Assembly (NCBI GenBank): GCA_964571965.1
Contig: CAZNFQ010000115.1
Span: 1-5,930, forward strand
Source of the DNA: Sabulitectum sp964571965
GTDB lineage: Bacteria; Fermentibacterota; Fermentibacteria; Fermentibacterales; JCC-6
Length of the DNA: 5,930 bases
Reading direction: 5' to 3'
Positions 1 to 5,540 of the stretch are shown here, piece after piece; the stretch's first letter is position 1, and each line of letters opens with the position of its first letter. The notes under the pieces are model-generated. The model made no database searches. It was not told the DNA's origin and worked only from the letters and a program-made list of their open reading frames with translations. The position numbers and the translations under genes were made by a program.

Positions 1-2
1 TC

Positions 3-200
3 GAGAGAACCGGCGGCATACCTGAAACGGAACTGGATTTTCTGGGCTGGGATGATCCTTCTGTAGAGTACAGCTTTACCGCACCGGACTATTCGGTCTC
101 TGTCCATAGCGGTGATACAGTTCTTGTCTGGCATTCAGGGGAGGATTCTTCTGAGTTTCTCACCGAAGAAGCCCTGCAGCGAATGGGCATAGTTAACTGA
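3..200 (+). CDS. C-terminal end of an unidentified protein, possibly a pilin-like protein (5' partial)
   Basis: An open frame enters from the left edge and ends at TGA (198-200), giving the last 65 residues of a protein. The frame has no internal stop. It is followed 18 bp later by a prepilin gene with its own strong ribosome binding site, so the two are probably co-transcribed. The visible part is acidic and rich in Ser, Thr and aromatic residues (for example YSFTAPDYSVSVHSGD), as expected of an extracytoplasmic beta-rich domain. It has no Cys and no membrane segment. Tandem pilin or pseudopilin genes are common, and the YSF...DYSV pattern loosely resembles the FSFDLRPSMDVRYDW part of the next gene, so a second pilin-like protein is possible. 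The N-terminus that would decide this lies outside the window. That the frame is coding is fairly secure; its function is unknown. Confidence 0.6.
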   Translation, partial: ERTGGIPETELDFLGWDDPSVEYSFTAPDYSVSVHSGDTVLVWHSGEDSSEFLTEEALQRMGIVN

Positions 201-206
201 TGCTGG

Positions 207-214
207 AAGGAGGT
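207..214 (+). promoter_or_regulatory. Ribosome binding site of the prepilin gene
   Basis: AAGGAGGT is a full-length match to the Shine-Dalgarno consensus and lies 4 bp before the ATG at 219. It fixes the start and places the class III prepilin leader MRKG directly at the N-terminus. It lies wholly in the 18-bp gap after the upstream stop. Confidence 0.85.
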
Positions 215-218
215 TGAA

Positions 219-686
219 ATGAGAAAGGGATTTACGCTCATCGAACTGATGATAGTAATACTCATATTGGGTATTCTAGCATCTATTGCCCTACCCAAAT
301 ACCTTGGTGTAACGAAAAGAGCTGAAGCTGCAAGGGTTATCTCGGATTTCAGGGTAATTCTCGCCGCTTCTCAGTTGTGCATTGCTGAAACAGGGGAATA
401 TCCCCCGGATTATTATCCCGGTGGTGTTCCCGTTCAGCTCAGACCTTATCTTGCAGACGATTTTTCCTTCGATCTCCGACCATCCATGGATGTGAGGTAT
501 GACTGGGAGAACTGGGTTGTGGATGGAAGGCCTAAACACCCGCATACCGGCATCATGTACGGTCTTTCCGTTACAACCAGCGACATGGCCCTGGTAAATG
601 CCATCAGCGATCTTTACGGCAACGGCTTTCAGTACTCGCTGAACAGCAACTATACCTTTGTTATTCAGTACATTCCCCAGAACTGA
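219..686 (+). CDS. Type IV prepilin-like protein (GspG/PilE-type N-methylation protein)
   Basis: The 155-residue protein begins MRKGFTLIELMIVILILGIL. This is a classic class III signal with a short basic leader, prepilin peptidase cleavage between Gly4 and Phe5, and Glu9 (Glu5 of the mature protein), needed for subunit assembly. The hydrophobic stretch (about 5-26) is both membrane anchor and filament core helix, followed by the usual Pro-Lys-Tyr at 26-28. The amphipathic helix runs to about 56. The globular domain from about 57 starts with an ETGEYPPDYYPGG segment like that of GspG-type pseudopilins, then a PYLADDFSFD and DWENW region. There is one cysteine (Cys54), so no intrachain disulfide can form. 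It probably forms a subunit of a type IV pilus or type II secretion pseudopilus. No assembly genes are in the window, so I cannot say which. Its last 26 bp overlap the 3' end of the opposite-strand lipoprotein gene. Confidence 0.92.
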   Translation: MRKGFTLIELMIVILILGILASIALPKYLGVTKRAEAARVISDFRVILAASQLCIAETGEYPPDYYPGGVPVQLRPYLADDFSFDLRPSMDVRYDWENWVVDGRPKHPHTGIMYGLSVTTSDMALVNAISDLYGNGFQYSLNSNYTFVIQYIPQN

Positions 687-1788
687 GCAGCCATACCTTC
701 TGAAACCCCTCGGATGGTTCCTCGGCCCAGGCAGTAATAAGGCCGCCTTTGAAAGAGAATGTCCAGGAATCACCGTCTGGCTGTTCTCCGTCAACCTCGG
801 CAGAATAGAGGAATGATCCTTCGGGGCTGAAAACCTGGAATCGTGGCTGTTCGCTGCCTCCAAGCAGAACCCAGAGGTTCCCCTGATCATCAACTTCCAG
901 ACCGCGTATCATCGGCTTCCATGGATCCGGTTCAAGTGGCGGTATATCACCTCCCATGGCGGCTGCCTTTGCAGTGAGGATCAGTTTTTCAGTTTCCAGC
1001 TCTTCCACGGTTCTCTGAACGGGCTCCAGATCCAGTTCCAGGGCGTACAGCTCACTCCCCGCTGAATCGTAGGCGTGAATCACCGCTTCTTCCGATGACC
1101 TTGGGGCCACATAGTAGTGACCGTTGAAATCACAAGCCAGATCGTAACCGAACCACACGAGGCTAACCATGGAAGCCATATCAGAAGGATCGAAGGGTAC
1201 CGTTTCTTCCATGAATGTAACAAGCGGTTCTTCTGTCCCTAATTCATTTAGCGTTATTGTAATTACAATCATCGGTTCACCTGAAGAGCCGTCGAAATCA
1301 AGGTTCTTTCTCATGTAAGTATTCCCGGAAGCGCCTTCGAGACAGGTGGGAGGAGATCCGAAGGAAGGTTCGGAACCCAGCCATTCACCGGTGGAGTAGT
1401 TGAAGGCATGAATACCGAGGACCTCGCCTCCGTCTCCTGTGACAAGAAGGGTTCCTTCTTCCGTGATGGTGAGGAAAGCATTGCTCATTAGCTCGCCGGG
1501 ACCGTTTCCCTTTCGTGAGATCTGTCTCAGGAATTCTCCCTCAGGGGAAAAGACCCTTATGCAGCAGGCTGCTCTGTCCAGAACTGCAATGTTGCCGTCG
1601 GGGCCTGTTACCACACCTTCCAATGCGCCGAAGACAAGGGTGGAATCGCCAAGTTCGACACCGATGGAGTCGGTTTTTACAAGGTAAACGTATTGCTCCT
1701 GTTCCTCAGTTGCATTCTCAGCAACCGGACTTTCAGCGCCGCATCCGGCAAGGAACAGGGCAGAGGTAAAAATAAACAAGGATTTCAT
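661..1788 (-). CDS. 6-bladed beta-propeller (NHL-like) outer lipoprotein
   Basis: The protein has 375 residues from the ATG at 1788-1786. An in-frame ATG at 1830 would add 14 polar residues before the signal peptide and lies inside the terminator hairpin, so I reject it. The N-terminus MKSLFIFTSALFLAGC is a lipoprotein signal with lipobox LAG-Cys16, followed by an acidic tether (about 19-32). Propeller-type repeats follow. GPDGNIAVLD (62-71) then FSPEGEF (80-86) leading into GNGPGEL (94-100) is the usual first-blade signature of 6-bladed propeller lipoproteins. DDQGNLWVLL (300-309) then FSPEGSF (320-326) is a matching late blade. A Glu-rich segment (about 260-275) may be a helical insertion. 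Such proteins usually sit at the cell envelope and bind ligands or partner proteins. No catalytic residues are evident and the ligand is unknown. The gene converges on the pilin gene and lies downstream of the acyl-CoA synthetase operon's terminator. I see no convincing promoter of its own. Confidence 0.82.
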   Translation of the reverse strand: MKSLFIFTSALFLAGCGAESPVAENATEEQEQYVYLVKTDSIGVELGDSTLVFGALEGVVTGPDGNIAVLDRAACCIRVFSPEGEFLRQISRKGNGPGELMSNAFLTITEEGTLLVTGDGGEVLGIHAFNYSTGEWLGSEPSFGSPPTCLEGASGNTYMRKNLDFDGSSGEPMIVITITLNELGTEEPLVTFMEETVPFDPSDMASMVSLVWFGYDLACDFNGHYYVAPRSSEEAVIHAYDSAGSELYALELDLEPVQRTVEELETEKLILTAKAAAMGGDIPPLEPDPWKPMIRGLEVDDQGNLWVLLGGSEQPRFQVFSPEGSFLYSAEVDGEQPDGDSWTFSFKGGLITAWAEEPSEGFQKVWLLSSGECTE

Positions 1789-1792
1789 GGCG

Positions 1793-1841
1793 AAAAATTC
1801 CCCTTTCCGGTGTTGATGAATACATGACAACGGAAAGGGGA
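1793..1841 (-). terminator. Rho-independent terminator of the radical SAM/acyl-CoA synthetase operon, overlapping the next gene's ribosome binding site
   Basis: CCCCTTTCCG (1800-1809) and CGGAAAGGGG (1831-1840) are perfect inverted repeats. One more T-A pair at 1799/1841 gives an 11-bp stem with a 21-nt loop, in which short nested pairings (TTG/CAA, ATG/CAT) are possible. Read on the minus strand, the stem is followed by A and then TTTTT (1797-1793), the layout of an intrinsic terminator, 12 nt beyond the stop of the alpha-subunit gene. There is no T-run in the plus direction. The 3' arm (GGAAAGGGGA) is also the only purine-rich Shine-Dalgarno-like sequence ahead of the lipoprotein ATG, 11 nt away, so the folded stem would hide it. 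Confidence 0.75.
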
Positions 1842-1853
1842 TATGTGTTACAA

Positions 1854-2819
1854 TCAGCTGGACAGACAGGCAGCTGTTGCTGCAAAAACCGCATCAGGGC
1901 GATCCACAACGGTTATTCCGGCTTCTTCAAGGGCCTTCTTCTTAGCCTGATAGGATTCGCTGGGATTCCTGATCATTGCACCTGCATGGCTCTGGGCTAC
2001 ACCTGCCGCTGTAAATCTGCCTCCAAGGAAGACAACCAGAGGTTTTGTGATCTCACCGGCTGAAACTGCCGCGGCCAGATCATTCTCCTGGGTGGTGCCC
2101 GTTTCGGCGTAAACGGCTATTACCTGAGTTCTTGGGTCTTTCTCGAAGGCCCTGGCCCCGTCAAGCAGGGTTATTCCGGGAACGGGATCGCCGCCGACAC
2201 AGAGAACCGCGGAAAGACCGGGATAATCTTCTCCCCACAACGGGCCGTATGTGCCGTCGGATCTGGGACCGGGAAGGTTCTTTCTGCAGTGGAAAGCCCC
2301 GAGCAGCTGGCTCAGTCCACCTGACCTGCTTATTACACCCACCCTGCCGGGAAGGTAGTTCTTTCTGGCCCAGGACGCACTTCCTCCTATAAGACCGAAG
2401 AGGTAGCCGGATGTATCCAGCATGCCCACTGTATTGGGACCAAGGCACATTGCACCCTTTTCAGAGGCCTTTTCCTTGATCCTTATGGAATCCTGGGTGG
2501 AAACACCGTCTGCGGTGAGAACCAGAAACCTGATCCCAGCGTTCATGGCGTCGAATGCTGCGGATGCAACGGCGCCTGCCGGTACGAAGAATACTGCGCT
2601 GTTGATCTCAGGATTTGCCATTACCGCCTCGGCGGCAGTGTCGTACACCGGAATGCCATCCACCTCCTGACCGCCCTTGCCAGGGGTGCAGCCTGCGGTG
2701 ATCACGGTTCCGAACCCGGCCATGAGCCTGCTGCGGCTTTTGCCCTGTCTTCCGGTTATTCCGAAAACGAGTACCCTGGGTTCATCTATTCCACAGAGAT
2801 GTTCAAGTATTCCAGCCAT
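1854..2819 (-). CDS. Succinyl-CoA synthetase alpha-like subunit (CoA-binding, phospho-histidine protein)
   Basis: The protein has 321 residues from the ATG at 2819-2817. That ATG overlaps the upstream TGA by one base (TGATG) and has GGAGG 7 nt before it. A GTG at 2822 would add one residue. The N-terminal Rossmann CoA-binding domain shows GITGRQGKSRSRLM (20-33), then TPGKGGQEVDGIPVYDT (45-61), as in SucD. GRVGVISRSGGLSQ (158-171) and CVGGDP (207-212) belong to the ligase domain. In QSHAGAM (276-282), His278 aligns with the phosphorylated histidine of SucD (His246 in E. coli), and Glu239 (YAETG) with its stabilising glutamate. Phosphotransfer chemistry is therefore probably intact. Two oddities stand out: SucD GPNCPG reads GPNTVG here (Thr130 replaces the Cys near CoA), and there are about 17-20 extra residues around 176-198. 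The usual length is about 290. It should pair with the beta-like product upstream. The acyl substrate is unknown, and succinate should not be assumed. Confidence 0.85.
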   Translation of the reverse strand: MAGILEHLCGIDEPRVLVFGITGRQGKSRSRLMAGFGTVITAGCTPGKGGQEVDGIPVYDTAAEAVMANPEINSAVFFVPAGAVASAAFDAMNAGIRFLVLTADGVSTQDSIRIKEKASEKGAMCLGPNTVGMLDTSGYLFGLIGGSASWARKNYLPGRVGVISRSGGLSQLLGAFHCRKNLPGPRSDGTYGPLWGEDYPGLSAVLCVGGDPVPGITLLDGARAFEKDPRTQVIAVYAETGTTQENDLAAAVSAGEITKPLVVFLGGRFTAAGVAQSHAGAMIRNPSESYQAKKKALEEAGITVVDRPDAVFAATAACLSS

Positions 2820-4282
2820 CACAGCACCTCCCCGGGAATGTCCAGTTCGATGGTCAGTTCCCCGTTTCCTTCCAGAAGCGATTCCGTTTCACAGACAAGA
2901 CAGCCGATGCACCTGGCATCGGGATTGGCTTTCACGGTTCCGTCTTCCCATTTCAGATAACCTGTGGGGCAGCACTTCAGACAGGAAGGTTCAGTTCCCC
3001 GGGGGTTTTTCTCCGGGTGATACACGAACCTTGCAGGAGGTGAATCGGTTTCAAATAGAACAGTACCGCCTTGCGGTTCCACGCTGCAGGAGATTCTTTC
3101 CTCCAGGGCCATTTCACCAATGCTGTCTACCATGGCATTTGGGAAAATCTCAGGGCGGAAGGTTTTTATCTTCACCGGCAGGGAGCTTTCTACCCTTTCG
3201 AAAAGCTGGAACGCCTTCTCCTGATCGGTTCCTCCGAATCGGAGCATGCAGGGCAGGGGAGAAGATGATTCTCTGAGGGCTTTCCAAATGGCACAGGCGA
3301 GGTGGTACTGGCTTTGAAATGCCATGCCGCTTCCCGTGAGGAATAATAACCGTGCCTCGGGCTGGCTCATTATCACCCTGAGGATTCTGTAGCTTTTAAA
3401 TGCCGAAAGACCGCCTGACGTGTCGCTTTCATTCAGAGTGAAGATGTCTTCTCTTCCACCTGTGGCCATCTCCCAGAGCATTTTGCCTCCACCTCCGCAG
3501 AGGTTGGTGGCAACCGCAACGGAACCCTCGGGAACAGCTTCTCTTGAGGCTCTGAAAAAACCTGTTCCAGCAGGGTCGGCCAGGTTGACGGCCTCCACGA
3601 TTTTTTCAAGGGGTGTGGTTTCCTCTTCACCGCTTTCAGGCATTTTGAAAAACTCAGCATGCTTCCTTGGAACTCCATGTTTCTCGAACTCGGCCCTGCA
3701 GTCCACCACAATCTGAGAGCCGTCTGGAAGTACCGCTATGGGATTCGCCTCCAGCACCGTAAGCCGGTATTCGATGAAAGTTCTGACCATTCCGGCCAGA
3801 AGGGCCGCCAGAGAATCTGAATTCTCCACTTCGGGAAGGTGTTTACCGATTTCACCGGCAGAGGGCGGATTTATCAGACTGAAGGGAATTCTGTGCAGCG
3901 ATCCTGAGCGTTCCTCGATACCGGATCCACCTTCAGGGCTGAAGAGAAGAACTCCCCCGGGAAGTATTTCCTCACTACCGAAGGAAAGCAGGCACCCGGC
4001 ATAATACTCCCGAGTTATGTCAACGGCACCGGCTGCCAGCACTCCGTGGCAGTTCTTACGGGCAAGAAGGTCCTCGAGGCCGTTTCTGATCTCTTCATGG
4101 GTGGAAGCCCTGCGAACGAGACCGGAAGCAGCACGGCTGGTGGCTCCGGGTATCTGGGCTTTCAGGAAAACAACGGGTTCAGGCAGCTTTTCCGGCATTT
4201 CCTTGAAAAACACTCCGGGAACCACGGGTACTTCATTGTTTTCCAGCAGTATCCTTGTTTTGTATTCAGGCAGTGCAGGCAT
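2819..4282 (-). CDS. Succinyl-CoA synthetase beta-like ATP-grasp subunit fused to a C-terminal FixX-like [4Fe-4S] ferredoxin domain
   Basis: The protein has 487 residues from the ATG at 4282. This start has GGAG 6 nt upstream and yields MPALPEYKTRILLENNEVPV, which matches the SucC N-terminus (LHEYQAKQLL...GVPV). A GTG at 4294 would add four residues and has a poor ribosome binding site. SucC features in order are: ATP-grasp loop KAQIPGATSR (41-50), VDITREYYAG (87-96), FSPEGGSGIEE (114-124), metal-site region LEANPIAVLPDG (177-188) with Glu178, Asn180 and Asp194, and a C-terminal CoA-ligase domain (about 252-395). The glycine-rich loops are degenerate: GGRGKAGG reads GATSRAASG, and the ligase GGGA motif is missing. 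Residues about 415-487 are extra compared with SucC (about 385-390 residues). They contain C434-x2-C437-C438-P439, 19 residues, then C458-x2-C461-x2-C464, the CP...CxxCxxC layout of FixX and ETF:quinone oxidoreductase ferredoxin domains, predicting one [4Fe-4S] cluster. The gene is tightly coupled to both neighbours. The reaction is probably NDP-dependent acyl-CoA formation or cleavage with a redox element. Confidence 0.85.
   Translation of the reverse strand: MPALPEYKTRILLENNEVPVVPGVFFKEMPEKLPEPVVFLKAQIPGATSRAASGLVRRASTHEEIRNGLEDLLARKNCHGVLAAGAVDITREYYAGCLLSFGSEEILPGGVLLFSPEGGSGIEERSGSLHRIPFSLINPPSAGEIGKHLPEVENSDSLAALLAGMVRTFIEYRLTVLEANPIAVLPDGSQIVVDCRAEFEKHGVPRKHAEFFKMPESGEEETTPLEKIVEAVNLADPAGTGFFRASREAVPEGSVAVATNLCGGGGKMLWEMATGGREDIFTLNESDTSGGLSAFKSYRILRVIMSQPEARLLFLTGSGMAFQSQYHLACAIWKALRESSSPLPCMLRFGGTDQEKAFQLFERVESSLPVKIKTFRPEIFPNAMVDSIGEMALEERISCSVEPQGGTVLFETDSPPARFVYHPEKNPRGTEPSCLKCCPTGYLKWEDGTVKANPDARCIGCLVCETESLLEGNGELTIELDIPGEVL
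2827..2831 (-). promoter_or_regulatory. Ribosome binding site of the alpha-subunit gene, inside the beta-subunit gene
   Basis: GGAGG on the minus strand lies 7 nt before the ATG at 2819 and only 4 nt before the alternative GTG at 2822, favouring the ATG. It lies within the last codons of the beta gene, as expected for translational coupling. Confidence 0.7.
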
Positions 4283-4283
4283 T

Positions 4284-5336
4284 TCAGTCTCCACTTCTCT
4301 GCATTTTTTTCAGCAGTTGATCTGTTCTCTTCACTCCCTTTGCCCATTCAAGGGCAACCGGGACATTCAGTGAATAGAGATAGTTGTATTCAGGGTAGCA
4401 GGATGCGGTGCATGCATGGCAAGGCAGTTCCTTCTGCCCCAGATTCAGAAACGCTTTTTTGAAACCCGTTTCCAGGGCGTTCAGCATACCTCCGTACTCT
4501 CCTATGAGAAGAGAACAGGGGTAGACGGTTCCGTCTACGTCCACATTGCAGTAAGATCTGCCGGCCCTGCAGGATGGACCGTAGAATTTTCCGGGTATTC
4601 TGGTTTTTCCGTAGTCGGGCCACTGGGAGGCTTTTTTCAGATACCTGCTGCTGAGCGCGATGGGGGCGCCTTCTTTCTTCAACCTGTAAAGCTTTTTAAA
4701 GGCCCTGGAATACTGGGAAGGCGAAGGCATCATGGTGCCGGTGTTTCCACCGAGGGTATCATTGTGGTGCAGGGCCTGGAAGGTTGTGAGGAAGCCGTAT
4801 TTCTCTGCGGTTTCCATTATCTCGTCGATGAAGTCAATGTTGTTCCTGGTGAGGACCGTTATGGACCAGAGCCGGACTTTGCCGGATGCAAATTCGAAGG
4901 CCTTCATAACCTTTTCCCAGCTGCCCGGTTCTCTGTTTGCATCATGGGCTTCCCTGGGCCCGTCGTAGGACAGCACCAGATGGTCTATGTTCCCTAGAAT
5001 TTCAGGTCTCGACGGAATCAGGTATCCGTTGGAGTCCAGGCTGACGTACATACCAAGGGACCGGGCATGGCTGCAGAGTTCGACTATGTCCTGTCTTGCC
5101 AGGGGTTCACCTCCCCAAACTCCGATACGCAGGGTTCCAGCTTCCGCCATTTCTTCAAGAATGGTTTTCCACTGTTCCGTTGACAGGTCCGGACGGCAGC
5201 GGGAGGGTATCTGACAGTACGCGCATCTGCTTGGACACCTGTCAGTAACGGAAACCATTACGTTCAGGGGTATCCTGGCTCCCAGAACACATTTCAGGGC
5301 ACCATATCCCATTTTTATCTGTCCGGCTAAATTCAT
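4284..5336 (-). CDS. Radical SAM protein with SPASM-like C-terminal iron-sulfur domain
   Basis: The protein has 350 residues from the ATG at 5336, which has GGAGG 4 nt upstream. An ATG at 5369 would add 11 residues but has no ribosome binding site. The radical SAM motif Cys34-x3-Cys38-x2-Cys41 (CPSRCAYC) binds the [4Fe-4S] cluster that cleaves S-adenosylmethionine, and GGEP (75-78) is the usual SAM-contacting motif. A partial TIM barrel follows to about 230. The C-terminal region has Cys256, Cys263, Cys274 within DVDGTVYPC, then Cys306-x2-Cys309-x3-Cys313. This is a SPASM/twitch-like arrangement that should hold at least one auxiliary cluster. SPASM enzymes often modify peptides or proteins, but others act on small molecules, so the substrate is open. 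It is the first gene of a three-gene operon; its TGA lies one base before the beta-subunit ATG. No peptide precursor gene is evident beside it. The product is soluble, with no signal peptide. Confidence 0.88.
   Translation of the reverse strand: MNLAGQIKMGYGALKCVLGARIPLNVMVSVTDRCPSRCAYCQIPSRCRPDLSTEQWKTILEEMAEAGTLRIGVWGGEPLARQDIVELCSHARSLGMYVSLDSNGYLIPSRPEILGNIDHLVLSYDGPREAHDANREPGSWEKVMKAFEFASGKVRLWSITVLTRNNIDFIDEIMETAEKYGFLTTFQALHHNDTLGGNTGTMMPSPSQYSRAFKKLYRLKKEGAPIALSSRYLKKASQWPDYGKTRIPGKFYGPSCRAGRSYCNVDVDGTVYPCSLLIGEYGGMLNALETGFKKAFLNLGQKELPCHACTASCYPEYNYLYSLNVPVALEWAKGVKRTDQLLKKMQRSGD
4289..4292 (-). promoter_or_regulatory. Ribosome binding site of the beta-subunit gene, inside the radical SAM gene
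   Basis: Minus-strand GGAG is followed by 6 nt and then the ATG at 4282. The radical SAM TGA (4286-4284) falls within the spacer, and one base separates stop and start. This supports the ATG over the GTG at 4294 and suggests coupled translation. Confidence 0.6.
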
Positions 5337-5340
5337 TGGT

Positions 5341-5345
5341 CCTCC
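5341..5345 (-). promoter_or_regulatory. Ribosome binding site that sets the radical SAM start
   Basis: GGAGG on the minus strand ends 4 nt before the ATG at 5336. The upstream in-frame ATG (5369) is preceded by pyrimidine-rich sequence without any Shine-Dalgarno match, so the shorter protein is preferred. Confidence 0.75.
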
Positions 5346-5380
5346 GGTTTCCGGCAGGGGAAGTTGCATTTGGAAGAACT

Positions 5381-5386
5381 AATATA
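5381..5386 (-). promoter_or_regulatory. Possible -10 element for the radical SAM operon
   Basis: TATATT on the minus strand, about 45 nt upstream of the radical SAM ATG, is the best -10 candidate in the divergent region. I see no good -35 hexamer 16-18 nt upstream, so the promoter may be activator dependent or of a non-consensus class. A 13-bp palindrome (5395-5407) lies in the spacer to -35 region. Confidence 0.3.
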
Positions 5387-5394
5387 CTAGCCGT

Positions 5395-5407
5395 TTCCAC
5401 TGTGGAA
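5395..5407. promoter_or_regulatory. 13-bp palindrome, candidate operator
   Basis: TTCCAC-T-GTGGAA is a perfect inverted repeat with a one-base centre in the divergent intergenic region. It starts 8 bp upstream of the candidate TATATT element of the minus-strand operon, where a dimeric regulator would touch the promoter. The regulator is unknown, and short palindromes do occur by chance. Confidence 0.35.
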
Positions 5408-5445
5408 TACCGCAGGCATTCAGTTTGTACCAGAAAGGACGGCCA

Positions 5446-5474
5446 TTGACAACGGACTGCCGTCTGAGAATTAT
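5446..5474 (+). promoter_or_regulatory. Sigma70-type promoter for the secreted-protein gene
   Basis: A perfect TTGACA (5446-5451) is followed by a 17-bp spacer and AATTAT (5469-5474, four of six matches to TATAAT). Transcription would start near 5481 and leave a leader of about 60 nt before the TTG start. The -35 is flanked by GACGGC (5438-5443) and GCCGTC (5459-5464), a 6-bp inverted repeat that might be a binding site or chance. Confidence 0.5.
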
Positions 5475-5475
5475 C

Positions 5476-5488
5476 AGTACCGTGTACT
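5476..5488. promoter_or_regulatory. AGTAC-CGT-GTACT palindrome at the predicted transcription start
   Basis: Perfect 5-bp arms with a 3-bp centre lie directly after the -10 element of the plus-strand promoter, a typical position for a repressor operator. The arms are short, so this is only a candidate. Confidence 0.25.
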
Positions 5489-5526
5489 AACAGGAATCCG
5501 AGGGGAAAACGCCGCATAAGGCACAA

Positions 5527-5536
5527 AAAGGGAGGT
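5527..5536 (+). promoter_or_regulatory. Ribosome binding site selecting a TTG start
   Basis: AAAGGGAGGT contains GGAGG (5531-5535) 5 nt before TTG at 5541. The frame is closed upstream by TAA at 5517-5519 and holds no ATG or GTG before the TTG. The next in-frame ATG (5553) would be 17 nt from the site and would lose the basic Arg-Lys of the signal peptide. Confidence 0.75.
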
Positions 5537-5540
5537 TGTT

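Noticed and set aside
738..754. AAGGC-C-GCCTT palindrome considered as a terminator for the pilin gene
   Set aside because: The one-base centre leaves no proper loop, there is no T-run after it, and it lies inside the opposite-strand coding sequence.
291..893. Minus-strand open frame of 200 codons over the pilin and the lipoprotein 3' end
   Set aside because: It is antisense to the clear prepilin, has no recognisable domain and no ribosome binding site, and its composition looks like a frame shadow.
1786..1830. Upstream ATG (1830) as the start of the lipoprotein
   Set aside because: It would put 14 polar residues ahead of a perfect lipoprotein signal peptide and begins inside the terminator stem-loop.
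2677..3276. Plus-strand open frame of 199 codons across the alpha/beta synthetase junction
   Set aside because: It is opposite to two well-supported genes. The protein is Pro/Arg/Ser rich with no motif, typical of an antisense shadow.
2819..4282. Classic 2[4Fe-4S] ferredoxin in the beta subunit tail
   Set aside because: The first motif is CxxCCP, not CxxCxxCxxxCP, and the second lacks its fourth cysteine, so a single cluster of FixX type fits better.
4416..4997. Plus-strand open frame of 193 codons opposite the radical SAM gene
   Set aside because: The minus strand carries the SPASM cysteines and the rest of the radical SAM fold here. The plus-strand product is low-complexity Gly/Val/Phe-rich with no start signal.
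5242..5526. Minus-strand open frame (94 codons) across the divergent region, considered as a small peptide precursor for the radical SAM enzyme
   Set aside because: Its 3' part overlaps the radical SAM gene in another frame, there is no ribosome binding site, and it shows no leader/core pattern. It would also run through the predicted promoters.
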